A stretch of DNA of 64,000 nucleotides from Buddleja alternifolia (taxonomy: Eukaryota > Streptophyta > Magnoliopsida > Lamiales > Scrophulariaceae). The translations under genes and the position numbers were made by a program. The stretch spans positions 26,290,480 to 26,354,479 of the forward strand of contig CM033397.1 in assembly GCA_019426215.1 (NCBI GenBank), given 5' to 3'. Position 1 is the first letter of the stretch. Every line of letters starts with the position of its first letter. The notes under the pieces are model-generated. The model saw nothing but the letters and a program-made list of their open reading frames with translations, ran no database searches and had not been told where the DNA came from. Shown piece by piece: positions 48,653 to 60,437 of the stretch.

Positions 48653-50313
48653 TCATTGTCGCGCCCGTCTCCCCCTTTTTGTCGGCCTTGGTGTGGTGCC
48701 CGGAGGTGTCATGAAGCCATCTGGATGTTGTTTCTTTTTCCTTATTCTCTTCACCACTTCAGCCACATCTTCCTGTATGCCGGAAGTTTGTGGGGCATCA
48801 TCCTGTTTTTGAGCCTCCTCACCTTGATGCTCTGCATGGCTCAACGTATTCGAATCCGGGGGACCGGAGGTTTCAGCCTCCTTCTCAGCCTCCTTCCCAT
48901 CCTTTTCCTCATCGTCATCCTCATCAGCATCCTCATCCTTTTCCTCATCCTCATCCTTTTCCTCATCCTCATCCTCAGTCTCAGTCTCCTTATCCTCCTC
49001 ATTCGGCCCATTTTCCAGATAAAAAATTCTTTTCTTTAAAGCCTCATTCTCCTCCACCTTTACCTTCAACTCAGCCTCTAATCTCTGAACGCGATATATC
49101 AAGGCGCTAGGGTCATTGTTGCTGCCAAATGACCTCTGCATAGACAAATTATTAGTACATAATCTCGTAAAGGATAAATCTTAATGCATAAACTTCCAAC
49201 GCTAATTTACCTCAATTAGGTGTTGCACTGCATAGATAAATTTTCTTTCGGCTGTATAGGGTATGATGGGATAAACCTGATGATAAGAACAAAACATAGA
49301 TCTTTGTTAATTATTTGAGATTTATAAAGAATAGCTAAGGAAACATCAAACAACTAAAAGCATTACTTCACGCGAGGGAAGGCCGGTCAGGATAGCGTCG
49401 GAAGACTCGACACCGTGGACCTTCTTGTCTACACCCCATCGGAACAACCGGGGTAACACATTCACCCGTTTCTGCATCCCTAAAGAGGGTACGTGCTCAT
49501 AGAACCAAGCCTACAAGTCGTCAAGCATTGTGAGAATAATTATTGAATCAAACTACTGAATATATTAGCACAAAACATGCTTACCATCAAGCCGACGACG
49601 CACCCCTCGACATAGCCTGATCTCTTTCTCCCTTTCCCGTAAGGCGCTATCTGGGAAACCAGATATGAATATGCGGCATGTCCCCAAGCATACGTCCCCA
49701 GGGTACTCAAGTCATCAAGATACGGATAACAAATTTTGCAGTACAATAGTTACTTTTACCAAAAAAAAAAAACAACCAAACAGTAAAAGAACAAAAAGCC
49801 GGACAAAATCTTCAATATCCTTTTCCGAACTCCTATGTACATAAATATTCAATTTTTCAACAACCAAATCCCGAGTAATCAACTCAACCTTCTTATCCGG
49901 GAAGAGCGGTCCAATGTCTCGCTCCGGGCTGCAATGTTAAAATCAACATGTGCACCAACATCGTGGAGACCGAGAACAAGCAAGAACTCGGCAGAGAAGA
50001 ATGGAATAGTGATATTGTTCCCCACTGAGAAGGCACCGGCCTCTTTATCGAACCTTGCAAGAGTTGCTTGCAATCGGTGCATGGATATGCCTAGATGAGG
50101 CATGTCCAGATATGACGCAAAAGGAGTTCTTTGCAAGAGAATATGGTGGTCCACCTTCATCTCCTCCCTCAACTTCTCCACGATGTTGACGAAGTAAGTA
50201 GGAGAACACCGGGTTTGGAGTTCTGCCCTGCTACGTTTATTTGCAATACTCTTAGGTGAATTGGGTGTAGAAGTGGATGCTGCATTGCTGTTTACCTCAG
50301 ATTTTTTAGCCAT
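48653..50313 (-). pseudogene. plant-mobile-domain-like gene with acidic C-terminus (two compensating frameshifts)
   Basis: Exons (minus): 50313-49585, 49510-49367, 49276-49211, 49135-48653, with GT-AG introns in phase. The N-terminus MAKKSEVNSNAASTS, with basic KRSRAELQTRCSP, leads to the domain IVEKLREEMKVDH, FFSAEFLLVLGLHDVG. Near 49925 the coding sense shifts by one base (DIGPLFPDKKVELITRDLVVEK, then KDIEDFVRLFVLLLFGCFFFF) and near 49720 shifts back (YLDDLSTLGTYAWGHAAYSYLV, YVEGCVVGL + AWFYEHVPSLG). Homologues read continuously, so two indels are likely. A coiled-coil stretch and a Glu/Asp-rich tract (about 60 residues) end in basic KRGRRARQ. The wording matches the plant mobile domain (PF10536) or DUF1985-like transposon proteins. 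Function unknown. Confidence 0.68.
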
Positions 50314-50545
50314 CTGTACAAAAGCAATGAAGACTATTACAGTATTTATATAAAGCTTCTTAAGTATGAAGTAATAGACATTCAGTATGGATATACATCA
50401 TATGAAGTATCGGACTAGTAGTATGTCATTAAGCATCACGAATTAGCCATCGTATTAAAATGTTGTATTAAGCAAAGCATAGAGAAGTAATCAAACATTA
50501 ATCACAAATAAATGGCAAACTCATAGTATTGAGATGAATTATTCA

Positions 50546-51130
50546 GACCAAAACAGAGAATAATTAAATTATGATTTTCGAAATTAAATTGTGTTTTTGT
50601 TTCTATAACAGTACAAATTCACAAAATTGTTCCCAAATTTGTTTGATGTTCATATGAACACCACTAAGTTGAAGTATCAGATAACCAAAATGAAGTATCA
50701 GATAAACCAAAATGACGTATGATAAAATTGATGTGAGATCTTCAAATTGGCGTCAATTCAGCTACAAATACTAATTTTAGGTTGTTTATAAGACCAAAAC
50801 ACAGAAATTAGAGTTTTCAAAATTAAATTGGGGTTTTGTTGCAATTACAGTAAACATCCACAACATTGTGCCCAATATTTGTTTGACGTATGAACACCAC
50901 TAAGTTGAAGTATCAGATAACCAAAATGACGTATGATAAATTCATGTAAGATCGTCAATTTGGCGTCTAATCAGTCAAAAAACCCAATTTTTAGGCTGAT
51001 TCTTACACCAAAACAGCGAATAGTTAAGGTTTTCCAAATTAAATTGGGTGTTTGTTTCAATCACCGTACACATTGACACAATTGTGCCCAAATTTGTTTG
51101 AATTATGAACACCTCTAAAGTGAAGCAACA
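50546..51130 (-). repeat. tandem repeat (about 214-246 bp) in the 5' region of the plant-mobile-domain gene
   Basis: Three consecutive similar units begin ACCAAAACA(G/C)(A/C)GA at about 50546, 50792 and 51006. They share TTTGTTTGA...GAACACC(A/T)CTAA and, in two of them, AAAATGACGTATGATAAA. The TGACGTA core of the satellites recurs here. They probably form the promoter side of the gene at 50313. Confidence 0.65.
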
Positions 51131-51541
51131 AAAATTAAAACCAAAATGAAGAATTCTTAAACTTAAAATAAAAAATTACCTTCGAATAATCTGTAAAAAT
51201 GAAGAGGCGGAAGAGAGACGATCGCTATAGCACTGGGGAGGAACAACCACGACTTAAAACTCCGGCGAGAAAGACAGACGGCGAAGCTCCGGCTTGAATA
51301 ATGATGAAGAGAAGAGGGGAATCGTTTTGCGTTTAAACGAGACTGAAAAAAGCGGGGAAGAATGGCAGAGTGTAATTTAGAGCCCTTTAGGGGTATTTCA
51401 GACATTTCACCAGGCATTAGGGAGTTAGAACAAAGTTTTAAGTTGAGATAGGGAGTTTAGACTTTAAAAACTTGCCTAGGGACTGAACAATGAATTTTAA
51501 TAGCAATTGGGGATTTTTGACCAATTTTCCCAATAATTAAC

Positions 51542-53140
51542 TCAAGTTATATATTTAATATTTCTTTAATTAATAAAAACTACAATCATATCTCCTCAAA
51601 TCTCTCTTCATCTTCTTTCTCTCTCTCAACTAGTATGTGCCCAATGCATAGCACGGATATCAATTAATAAATGAATATGTAAAAATGAAAGCATAGTAAA
51701 TTTTCCATAACCAAGTAGCAAATCGAAAAACAATTGAAATAGAATTTTAATATTTCAAACGACTCCCCGCTCCCCCCCTCTTCCACACCCCACCCAGAAA
51801 AAAGAAGAAGAATGAAAAGTCTCACGCATTAAAATCATAAATATGGAAACAAATAAGAACATTGGCCATCAGCGGAAAATTGAAAATCCTTTTGTTATGC
51901 ATATACAATTCTCAAAGTATGATTTCTTTAAACTAAGAACATATGGTTATAATTTATCTGTGTTATGTACGTAAAACTCCAATACACAATACCTTCTCAA
52001 ATTTTCAATTATATTGTAGGTTATGAAACGATAAATGTTTAGTTCCATTGCCCTCATGGGTAATTAAAAGAAATATATCTTATTGTGTAGAATATATTTT
52101 CCTCTACTATATTATCAGTTTTTATCTTATTGAATGACATATCTTTCTCCATGTTGCTCTCTTTTAGATATTATGAAACCAATTAGAGCTCTGAATTTGA
52201 TATTAATTCTCAAACAGATAATAAAATTCTAGACATATCTCAAGAAATAGAGTTGCTAGCTATATTGTTTTCTTATTTATTTTTTACCTGGCTTAAGAAA
52301 ATATAACAGTGAAAATGGTCTTCCATATCATTTGCTATTTTTGTAGCATTATAATAAGGTTTGCTATGTTTATGAATATAATTTCGTTATACAAAATATA
52401 TTTAAAATATTTTAGTACTATTTTAAAAAAAGTGATTTATATACTTAAAGTGACATTAGTCTTGGAACACAATATTAAACTAAACTAATATATGCGGCTA
52501 CGCTTTCGGTGTTTAAAATACAGAACTATTTAAGTGGAAATCATTAAGTAAGGATGATTGAGTTTGTGTGGCATCAAGTGCTCTCATAGCAGGGCATCGT
52601 CAGATCATGACGCTCAGGTCATTAAACGGTCTAAACATTCAAGTTGCACTATTGATAATAACTATAGTTTTACGCACAAGAAAACACTCTTATCCTCCCA
52701 ATAGAACATCATAATACGTTAAATAAGCTATGATAAGATATCTGGCCAATGACTACCATATTGTATTATTGCATCATGATAGACTTGGTGTGAGTTTGGC
52801 ACAATTGTTGCATAACTAATTAAGAAATAATTAATTCTTGTACTATTTATTATGACCAAACTTTAATTTTTAGTTTTGCTTAAATGTGATTTTTTAACCG
52901 TAAAGAGTCAAATTACGATTACACCAAAGGGGTCAAACATTCAAATAAGTCATGAAAGTAACACAAATACAGATTCTAACTTCTCAGCAGCAAGGTTAAA
53001 TAGGGTCTTAATAGGAGCGATTCGATGACATTTCGTCTCGTCTCGCTTCGTTTCCAAGAGAAAAAGTGAAAAAAAAAAGTGAATTCCAAGGATTTAGAAA
53101 AATTTGTTACAATGTGTGGTTGGATGTGAAATTTTAGAGA
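51542..53140. other. intergenic AT-rich sequence
   Basis: No gene, RNA or bounded element seen. A short CT-rich run near 51600-51630 and C-rich tract near 51770 are low complexity. Confidence 0.5.
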
Positions 53141-53149
53141 AAAATATAA

Positions 53150-55079
53150 GGGCTTTTGGCACATTGCACCCTTCAATTACCACCTTTTGGCACAATGCAC
53201 CCTTAAATTAAATTTTTGGCACTTTGCACCATTAAATTGCTTGTAGCTTGGCACTTTGCACCCTCAAGCATCTAACTCACCCATAAAACTGAGTTCACTC
53301 ATTTTGGGGAGGGTAAAGACGTCGATATCTGAATATTTGGAGGATTGCACCCTCAATTTGCCACCTTTTGGCACAATACCCCTTAAATTGCATTTTTGGC
53401 ACTTTGCACCCTTAAATTGCTATCTTTTTTGCGCAATGCACCCTTATTGATATTTTTTGGCTCTTTGCTCGAACACACTAGAAACCTTTTTCTCAACTCT
53501 CTATGCTCCAATGAACAATAATTGAACTTGATTGCACAATCAAAGAGAACACACATGTTGGAGTGCAAGTTCCAACTTCCAAGTATTGCACAACCAAGGA
53601 AATTCTATAATCACAAGATTGTGTAATTGATTTATTAAACTAGAATCACACGATTGTATAATTGATTTATTAAGCTAGATTGATTATATCTCTGGGTATT
53701 TTAGGTTGGTCAATCGATATATTTATTAATCTTGATTGATTGAAATGATATATTGGTTTTGAGTCGTAAACATGTGATTGGTCGAGATTATGTGTTAAAG
53801 ATTTCAAATTTATTTAAGGATTAAGCTTCGAACCGTTTTTAATTTTTGATAACTTTGCTATTTGAGTCTCTGTTCCCCCCCCCCCCCTCCCTTGAATTGC
53901 ATGTTACTTTGTTAGTCTAATTCTCATCTCCTTTTACTTTGTAATAATGCTGGAATGTGAGATTGATATTTTGGATTGACAACGTTTTTAGAGGATTAGT
54001 GTGCTTACCTTATTAATAGTTAGCAGTTGATGTGTTGTTCATCAAATCTTTTGTTTTCCACCTAAAGTTGAACTAGAGATACCTTATAGATGCATTTTGC
54101 TTACACATTAGTGACATGCTCATTGGCTAAAGACGATAGTTCATGTATAGACATTCGTAAAGAAATTCCTATGGGGGTAGGTGTTTTCAAATTCATTATC
54201 CTCCTTCAGAGCCCCAAATTGGGGTGAACACAAGCTGAGCTCGAGTTGAGCCCAACACTTTGAGATCGAACTCGAACACGAGTAGACCGAGCTCGACTCG
54301 AGAGCAAAATAACAAATACATAAATATTATTAATTTTTTATTAATATATATAGTTAGTTTTGTATTAATATATATATATATTATTATATATTAAATATAT
54401 ATTATTATTTATATAATATTATTAAATAAGTAATTTTTTTCTATGAAGGCTCGCAAGCCCCAAAAAAGGATTAATTGGTTCGAGCTCAACTCATTAAAAA
54501 AGCATGGCTCTTTAGGCTCAGCTCGAGATGGAAAAAATTTGAACCCAAATCGAGCTCAATTCGACGCTCACTCCTACCCCCAGCTAAAAGACATGGTTTC
54601 CTAAATCTTCTTGAGCATTCTTTCCATCACTACCCTTGTTTTTCATGGATAATCATTCCAACTTTAAAAAAAAAAAAAATATAGTGCTAATGCCTTATGA
54701 GAGAATTATTGTTCATTGGAGTATAGAGAGTTGAGAAAAAGGTTTCTACACTGAACGTGTTCCATCAAAGAGCCAAAAATATCAATAAGGGTGTATTACG
54801 CAAAAAAGATAGCAATGTAAGGGTGCAAAGTGCCAAAAATGCAATTTAAGGGTGTATTGTTCCAAAAGGTGTCAATTTGAGGGTGCAATTAAATATACAA
54901 AGATTGACATTTTTACCCTCCCAAAAAATGAGTGAGCTCGTTTGTATAGGTGAGTTAGATGCTTGAGGATGCAAAATGCCAAGCTACATGCAATTTAATG
55001 GTACAAAGTGCCAAAAATTGAATTTAAGGGTGCATTGTGCCAAAAGGTGGTAATTAAAGGGTGCAATGTGCCAAAAGCC
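53150..55079. mobile_element. foldback Mutator-like element
   Basis: The left 390 bp (about 53150-53535) reappear inverted at about 54690-55079. Each arm repeats phrases such as CACCTTTTGGCACAATGCACCC and TTTTTGGCACTTTGCACC. AAAATATAA is found at 53141-53149 and 55080-55088, a 9-bp target duplication. The 1.1-kb centre is non-coding and holds a C run at 53874-53887 and a GAGCTCGA-rich inverted structure at about 54215-54590 that may be a nested MITE. Confidence 0.85.
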
Positions 55080-55088
55080 AAAATATAA

Positions 55089-56127
55089 TGATTAAGGTTG
55101 ATGTGCTGTATTTTTTTTTTTTGGGGTAAAATGTGTTTAGTTGTAAGTTTATTTGTGAAAATCTCAAACGCCATTTTAGGATTTTGTCGGGGCCGACTCA
55201 AAAAAATTATGTCAAAATGGATGTTATTTTATACCCTTTTTTTGTTTAGAATAAGAAAATCTGATCAAATAAATATAGAAGTTTGAAGAGTTGACGAGAA
55301 AAGCCATGAGAGAATTTGGGAAGTTGTTATGTCATCGTTATGGAGAAATTACCCTTTTTTTTTTGGATTCCCAAAAACTTGAAAGAAGAAGGTAGTGTAT
55401 TATTTGGGGGAAAAAATATCTCCCATCCAAACATGTTTTTCTTTAAAAAAATGTTTATGAGATAAAATTTTCTAAAAAAAACTCCACATCCATCCACAAC
55501 CAACATGTCTTTAATTTCAACTGTTGAAATAATACATGTTAATGTTGATCTTAATTAGCTCAAAAGTTAGCTTTTACGTAGTATATCTACAATGCTAGTT
55601 CATAAACAAAAAACAAAAAAGATTGCATAAAAAGGTTATAGGTATAATTTTGCCCACTTGTCAAAACAAACTTTTATTTTTTCCAAAAAGTAAACAAGAA
55701 TACAACACATTAACTATGATATTTTTTGTTGTCTAGTAAATAAAGTTGAGCATAAATGCATAATCAAATGAAAGGTTTTAAGAAGTGTGAATAATGAAAG
55801 AATTTTGAAAGATGTCCAACAAAATATAATGAATATAAACGAAAGATAATAGAATCTCTAAACAACAAAGTAAAAATGAAAAATGAATTGGTACGAAACT
55901 GAAATGAATAAAGTAGTTTAGTTTAATATGATGAATGGAACAAAAAGTTGACCCAAATGTTTAAGATAAAGAGAAAGATGAAATGAGAAAAAGTTATCAT
56001 CAATGCCGTATCAAGTGAAATATGTAAAAATCTGTCCGAAAGAAAATAGATAGGTCCCATATTCCAAAGAATCTTTAAATGTTGGAGTAAATTAAAAATT
56101 GGAACAAAAATCTTTACCAGTATTTCA
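55089..56127. other. intergenic AT-rich sequence
   Basis: No reading frame or bounded element recognised. Confidence 0.5.
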
Positions 56128-56379
56128 CACTACTACAGAAATGACCTATTACAGCGGTTTTTTTTTGCCAATTACAGCGGTTTTAACCGCTGTAATAGGT
56201 TATTTTTTTGGCCAATTACAGCGGTTTTAACCGCTGTAATAGGTACCGCTGTAATTGGTTCAGGCCAATTACAGCGGTTATACAAATAACCGCTATTAAA
56301 AAAAAAAAATTATTTTCCGGGGCCTATTACAGCGGTACCACTGTAATAGGCCCCGGAAAATTTTTTAAAAAAATTTTGA

Positions 56380-56660
56380 TCGTGTTGGAATGATACGAAA
56401 TTCGCACGGTCATAACGAAACAGCATTCCGAACAAAACGCAAGGCAAAGCCTTGCGCTCTCGTGATTTTAGCCATTTGAGATTGTTTAAGGCCTCAAATT
56501 TGCGTTTTATTACAAAAATATCCTATTTTCGTAATAAAACGCAAATTTGAGGCCTTAAACGATCTCAAATGGCTAAAATTCCGAGATCGCATGACATGTG
56601 TTTTGTTTAGAATACCGTTTCGCTATGACTATACGAATTTCGAGTCATTTCAATACCGCA
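56380..56660. repeat. long imperfect hairpin inside the CACTA element
   Basis: Arms of about 130 bp are separated by about 12-17 bases centred near 56520. The innermost 40 bases (GGCCTCAAATTTGCGTTTTA and its complement) pair almost perfectly. The outer parts (CGAAATTCG, GTCATA(A/G)CGAAAC) pair less well. No coding potential. Confidence 0.8.
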
Positions 56661-56689
56661 AAATTTTAACCGAGAAATACTTTCGTAAA

Positions 56690-57030
56690 TACACAAATAT
56701 ACATACACCCATCCACATATACACAAATATACATACACCCATCCACACATACACAAATATACATACACCCATCCACACATACACAAATATACATACACCC
56801 ATGAACATATACACAAATATACATACACCCATGAATATATACCCAAATATACATACACCCATCCACATATACACAAATATACATACACCCATCAACATAT
56901 ACGCAATATACATAAACCCATCCACATATACACAAATATACATACACCCGCACATACACAAATATACACATATACACAAAATAAATACACCCACACATAC
57001 ACAAATATACATACACCCACACATATACAC
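56690..57030. repeat. 30-bp minisatellite
   Basis: About ten units of ACACAAATATACATACACCC plus ATCCACATAT-like ends run in tandem, degenerating to the right. Because 30 is divisible by three and stops are rare, several frames stay open on both strands; these are not genes. Confidence 0.92.
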
Positions 57031-57039
57031 ATATACAAA

Positions 57040-57260
57040 TATAGATATATATATATATATATATATATAGAGGGAAGAAGAGAGAAAGAGAAGAAGCTTA
57101 CTATCGTCGTGGTGGCGGCGGCGGCGGCGGCGGCAGTAAGTGGTGGTGGCGGTGGCGCCGGTAAGTGGTGGTGATGTCGAGCTTTTTTGGGGAGGGGGGG
57201 ATCGAGAGAGAGAGAGAGAGACCGAGAATAGAGAGAGAGAGAAGCTGAAATGGGTTTTAA
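57040..57260. repeat. cluster of microsatellites: (TA)n, (GGC)n, (GA)n
   Basis: A TA run at about 57043-57068, GGC/GGT triplets at about 57110-57170 and GA runs at about 57205-57242, all inside the CACTA element. Low complexity only. Confidence 0.85.
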
Positions 57261-57589
57261 ATTTTGAGAGTGGGAGAGAGAAGCGGGAAGATAAAAATAT
57301 TTCAAATTTTTTCGTACATGGCCTATTACAGCGATTTTTTTAAAAACCCTTGTAATAGGTTTAAATTTTTTGTTTTAGCTGCCTTTTACAGCGGTTCAGT
57401 AGTGAACCGCTGTAATAGACCTGGCACCTATTACAGCGGTTCATGAAAGAACCGCTGTAATAGGTGCCGCGTATTACCTATTACAGCGGTTCTTTCACGA
57501 ACCGCTGTAATAGCCCCCTCCGTTCAGCGGTTTTTTGAAAAATCGCTGTAATTGGGGCGCTGTAATAGGATCTTTTTGTAGTAGTGTCA

Positions 57590-58767
57590 TATAGTTCCAT
57601 AATGTATCACATTTCAATATTAATATTATTTTGTAGATCAAAGAAATAGAATGAAACTTTAGAATTATGGTCTCATCAATGCTGCTAACAAAAAACTCTT
57701 CAGCACTCGTGTAAGAAAGAGTGGCAGTTAGTAAAGACAGAGAAACTGAGAAAGTTTCCAATTGAATCATAACTCCATTTGCGAATCTATTAGAATCCTT
57801 TAAACTTCTGTTTCATTTAAAATAACCAACCAATTCAATTTATTTAAATAAAAAGTTCAATTATGAAAAATAAAAGTAAACTAATGAAAGTGAAAAGCAA
57901 ATCAATAATTACCAATCAAACAAAATAGCTTTTAAGACTTTGAAACTGGCAAAAGCTAAAAGAAAAGAACAAAAGAAAAATATAAATGCATGTATAAAGT
58001 ATAGAAACTTTAAAAAATTGACAAAAAAGATATTAATCCAACAAAGAGGAAATTTAATAAATGAAAAAATTAAATAAATTGAAGCATATCAACATAACAA
58101 ATGGAAAATACTGAACAAAAAGAAAATATGTAAATTACCTTGAATTCAAAACTAAAACTAAAATCAACATTGAAAAATTAACAAAATAAAAAATGTAAAT
58201 AAAGCAGAAAATGCAAACATTTGAGAACCTAGTAAAGATCAAAATGGAGAAACTAAAAGTCCAAAAAAAAAAAAAAAGAATACCCTAACTACTTACTTGC
58301 AATAATGAAGAAAAAAAATACTAACACACACATCATTGTTTATACTCCATTTGAGAAAGAACATGAAATATGTGGTTCTTTTTTTCTTTTTCATAGATGG
58401 GAAAAGAAAGATATGAAAAATAAAGAATATATATATATATATATATATATATGCAATGTAATAAATACTTGGATAAGTAGTAAATAGGAAAAAGAAAGAA
58501 GAAGTAAGATGAATAGAAACTTAAATAAATTAATCACATTGAAAAGAAATCAAAACCAATTTTTTTTTAAAAAATAACAAAAATATATCTGAAAATATAT
58601 TTGCATATACATTCATTTAAAGTAGAGAACTTATAAAAAGCTAATTCAACACTAAAAGAATCCTGACGAATGAAATAAATTAACAAAAACATAATTAAAT
58701 AGATAGATTGAGACTCTGAGATAGTGGTAGAGATCCAAATTGACAAAATTAAAAATCTAAAAACAAT
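57590..58767. other. intergenic AT-rich sequence with (AT)n near 58430
   Basis: No gene seen. An AT run lies at about 58429-58452. The sequence is strongly A-rich on the plus strand. Confidence 0.5.
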
Positions 58768-60221
58768 TGTTGGTTCCAAGTGGCATATGAAAAGGTCTAG
58801 AAGGGCATGGAGAGGTTGAATAGATCCTGAAGCGCTTTAAATTTTCTTGCCTCTTAAAATGTTTTGAACGCTTGAAAAGAAGCGCTTTAACAGAGATAAC
58901 TTAGACTTAGTGATTTTGGCAATTACCAAAGTAGGGTAACGCTTATATCACTTAATCAGGGTTAGCACAGCGCAAATGATTTTATTTACTTTAGCGTTCC
59001 GTGTACCAATTAGTCGCTTGACTGATTTTAATGCTATAAACAATGATATGCAAATAATATGGTAAGCAATAAAATAATAAAGTAAATGACATAGGATATA
59101 AAAGGTTCACTGGGTGATGTAATCCCAGATACGTCCTTCTTCTCCTTTGTACTCGGGGGAATTCACTAAATGATAATCAAAGTCTCCACAAAGATGACTT
59201 CTCCAACTGGTGAATAATGATGAAGATGATCTTGATCTACTTGATTGAACAGACTTCACCTCTACTTAGATCTCTTCACAATAAGCTTCTTTCACAAAGA
59301 AATAATGCTTGATCTTCAACTTCTTCTGTACACAGATAAAGAGGTTGAGGGTTTTTGTCACTAGGGTTTGTTTGGTTTGAAAGTTCAAACAATTTGGAAT
59401 ATCTCAATTATAATGAAGGGTTCTTCTAAGGAAGATATTTGAGATATCAGTGACTATCTTTTGGGATTATGAAAAGCTTGAAAGGATTTGGATATGGAGA
59501 TTTAAAAGCTTTTCTTGGAAGAATTACGGACTTGAAATTCAACAAAGGGTTGTGCAATTTTAGCTTGAATCAATGTTCGTGTATGTGTATTCTTCTGTAT
59601 TTACGATTTGCTGAATAGTCCTAATTATAAGCAATTCTTGGAGAAAGTGTCTGTTTGACACATGAGCTGCGCATACCTTTCACTCGAGAGAGTGGAACTA
59701 CTTCCTATCTGAAATCCCTGAAATTCTGCTTCAAGGATTTGATGCGACAAACTTTAAACTCTGACAGTCTAGTCAAGGCGGCGTGTCCATACGTCAAGAG
59801 TCCTTATCACATTTAATGCTTCTCTTATCAGGCATTAAATGCATTTGAATTTATTTTTCTTTGGATATAAATGCCCGTTATTGATTGCATTTAATCCTTC
59901 ATGACTCTGAAATTTATTTCAAGTGAATCTTTATCGCTTGGGACGCTGGTTTAAAAATCCTGAAATGTCTTTAGTCATCTTCTCTTGACTTCAGACGCTA
60001 ATCTTCAACTTTCTCTTTGATAGACTCATCTAGAATACTATCAGTGATTGAGTTTTCAATACTTAGTCTAAAATCTAAAAAGATAAAATCAAGCCTAACG
60101 AACAATAAACATTCAACGCTTATACAAATTTTTATGAAAGCATAAACTTACAATCTTTTGGGGTCTAACATAAAATCATATCTTGTCATCATCAACACTT
60201 CTAACGTGAAATTTCCTAACA
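58768..60221 (-). mobile_element. 3' LTR of a minus-strand SIRE-like copia element
   Basis: Plus-strand limits are TGTTGGTTCCAAGTGGC and TTTCCTAACA, the same family as the solo LTR at 42424-43964. Directly to its right, read on the minus strand, stands TCATCATCAAAAAGGGGGAA (about 60223-60242), the polypurine tract typical of SIRE/Maximus-type elements. This makes it the 3' LTR, with the body of the element extending right past the window end. ACAAT at 58763-58767 is the left target flank; its partner is outside. Confidence 0.85.
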
Positions 60222-60437
60222 ATTTCCCCCTTTTTGATGATGACAAGACTTTAACTCTTTTATAATTTAAGAGTTAGATAAAAGCCAAAATATGTTATAA
60301 GTCGGTGTTAGAAAGTTAGTGAGTCAGCGTTAAACATTAATTCATATATATAACTTTGGAGCGTACATGTTTACAGTGAATAAGGATAAGATAGCAAAAG
60401 AAAATGAAAGGAAAAGTAAGAACATAGAGTAGGCATT

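Larger units (their letters stand above)
41233..51531. mobile_element. 10.3-kb Mutator-like element carrying several genes and satellite arrays
   Basis: The ten-base sequence AATAATTAAC stands at 41223-41232 and 51532-51541. Just inside, the ends are inverted repeats: left AGATTTTTAGAGAAAAATCC..., right (inverted) GGGAAAATTGGTCAAAAATC.... Similarity resumes further in, for example CTGAAAGGTCTAAAATACCCC at about 41352 against GTGAAATGTCTGAAATACCCC (inverted) at about 51400. Long diverged inverted repeats and a 9-10 bp duplication indicate a Mutator-like element. Inside are a PB1/MuDR-like frame, a MYB/SANT-like gene, a plant-mobile-domain gene and three 22-bp satellite blocks. No transposase catalytic core was found, so it is probably non-autonomous. 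A solo LTR inserted later. Confidence 0.82.
56128..57586. mobile_element. non-autonomous CACTA (En/Spm) transposon
   Basis: The ends are CACTACTACAGAAA and (inverted) CACTACTACAAAAAG, flanked by TCA on both sides (56125-56127, 57587-57589), the 3-bp duplication of CACTA elements. Subterminal regions are packed with direct and inverted copies of TATTACAGCGGTT, as expected for transposase-binding arrays. At 1459 bp it encodes no transposase. Confidence 0.93.

Noticed and set aside
48656..49110. Plus-strand frames rich in Leu/Ile or Pro/His
   Set aside because: Antisense shadows of the acidic, triplet-repeat exon of the minus-strand gene.
56591..57305. Overlapping open frames of 90-160 codons on both strands
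   Set aside because: They are translations of a 30-bp minisatellite plus TA and GGC runs; stops are absent because of the repeat length, not selection.
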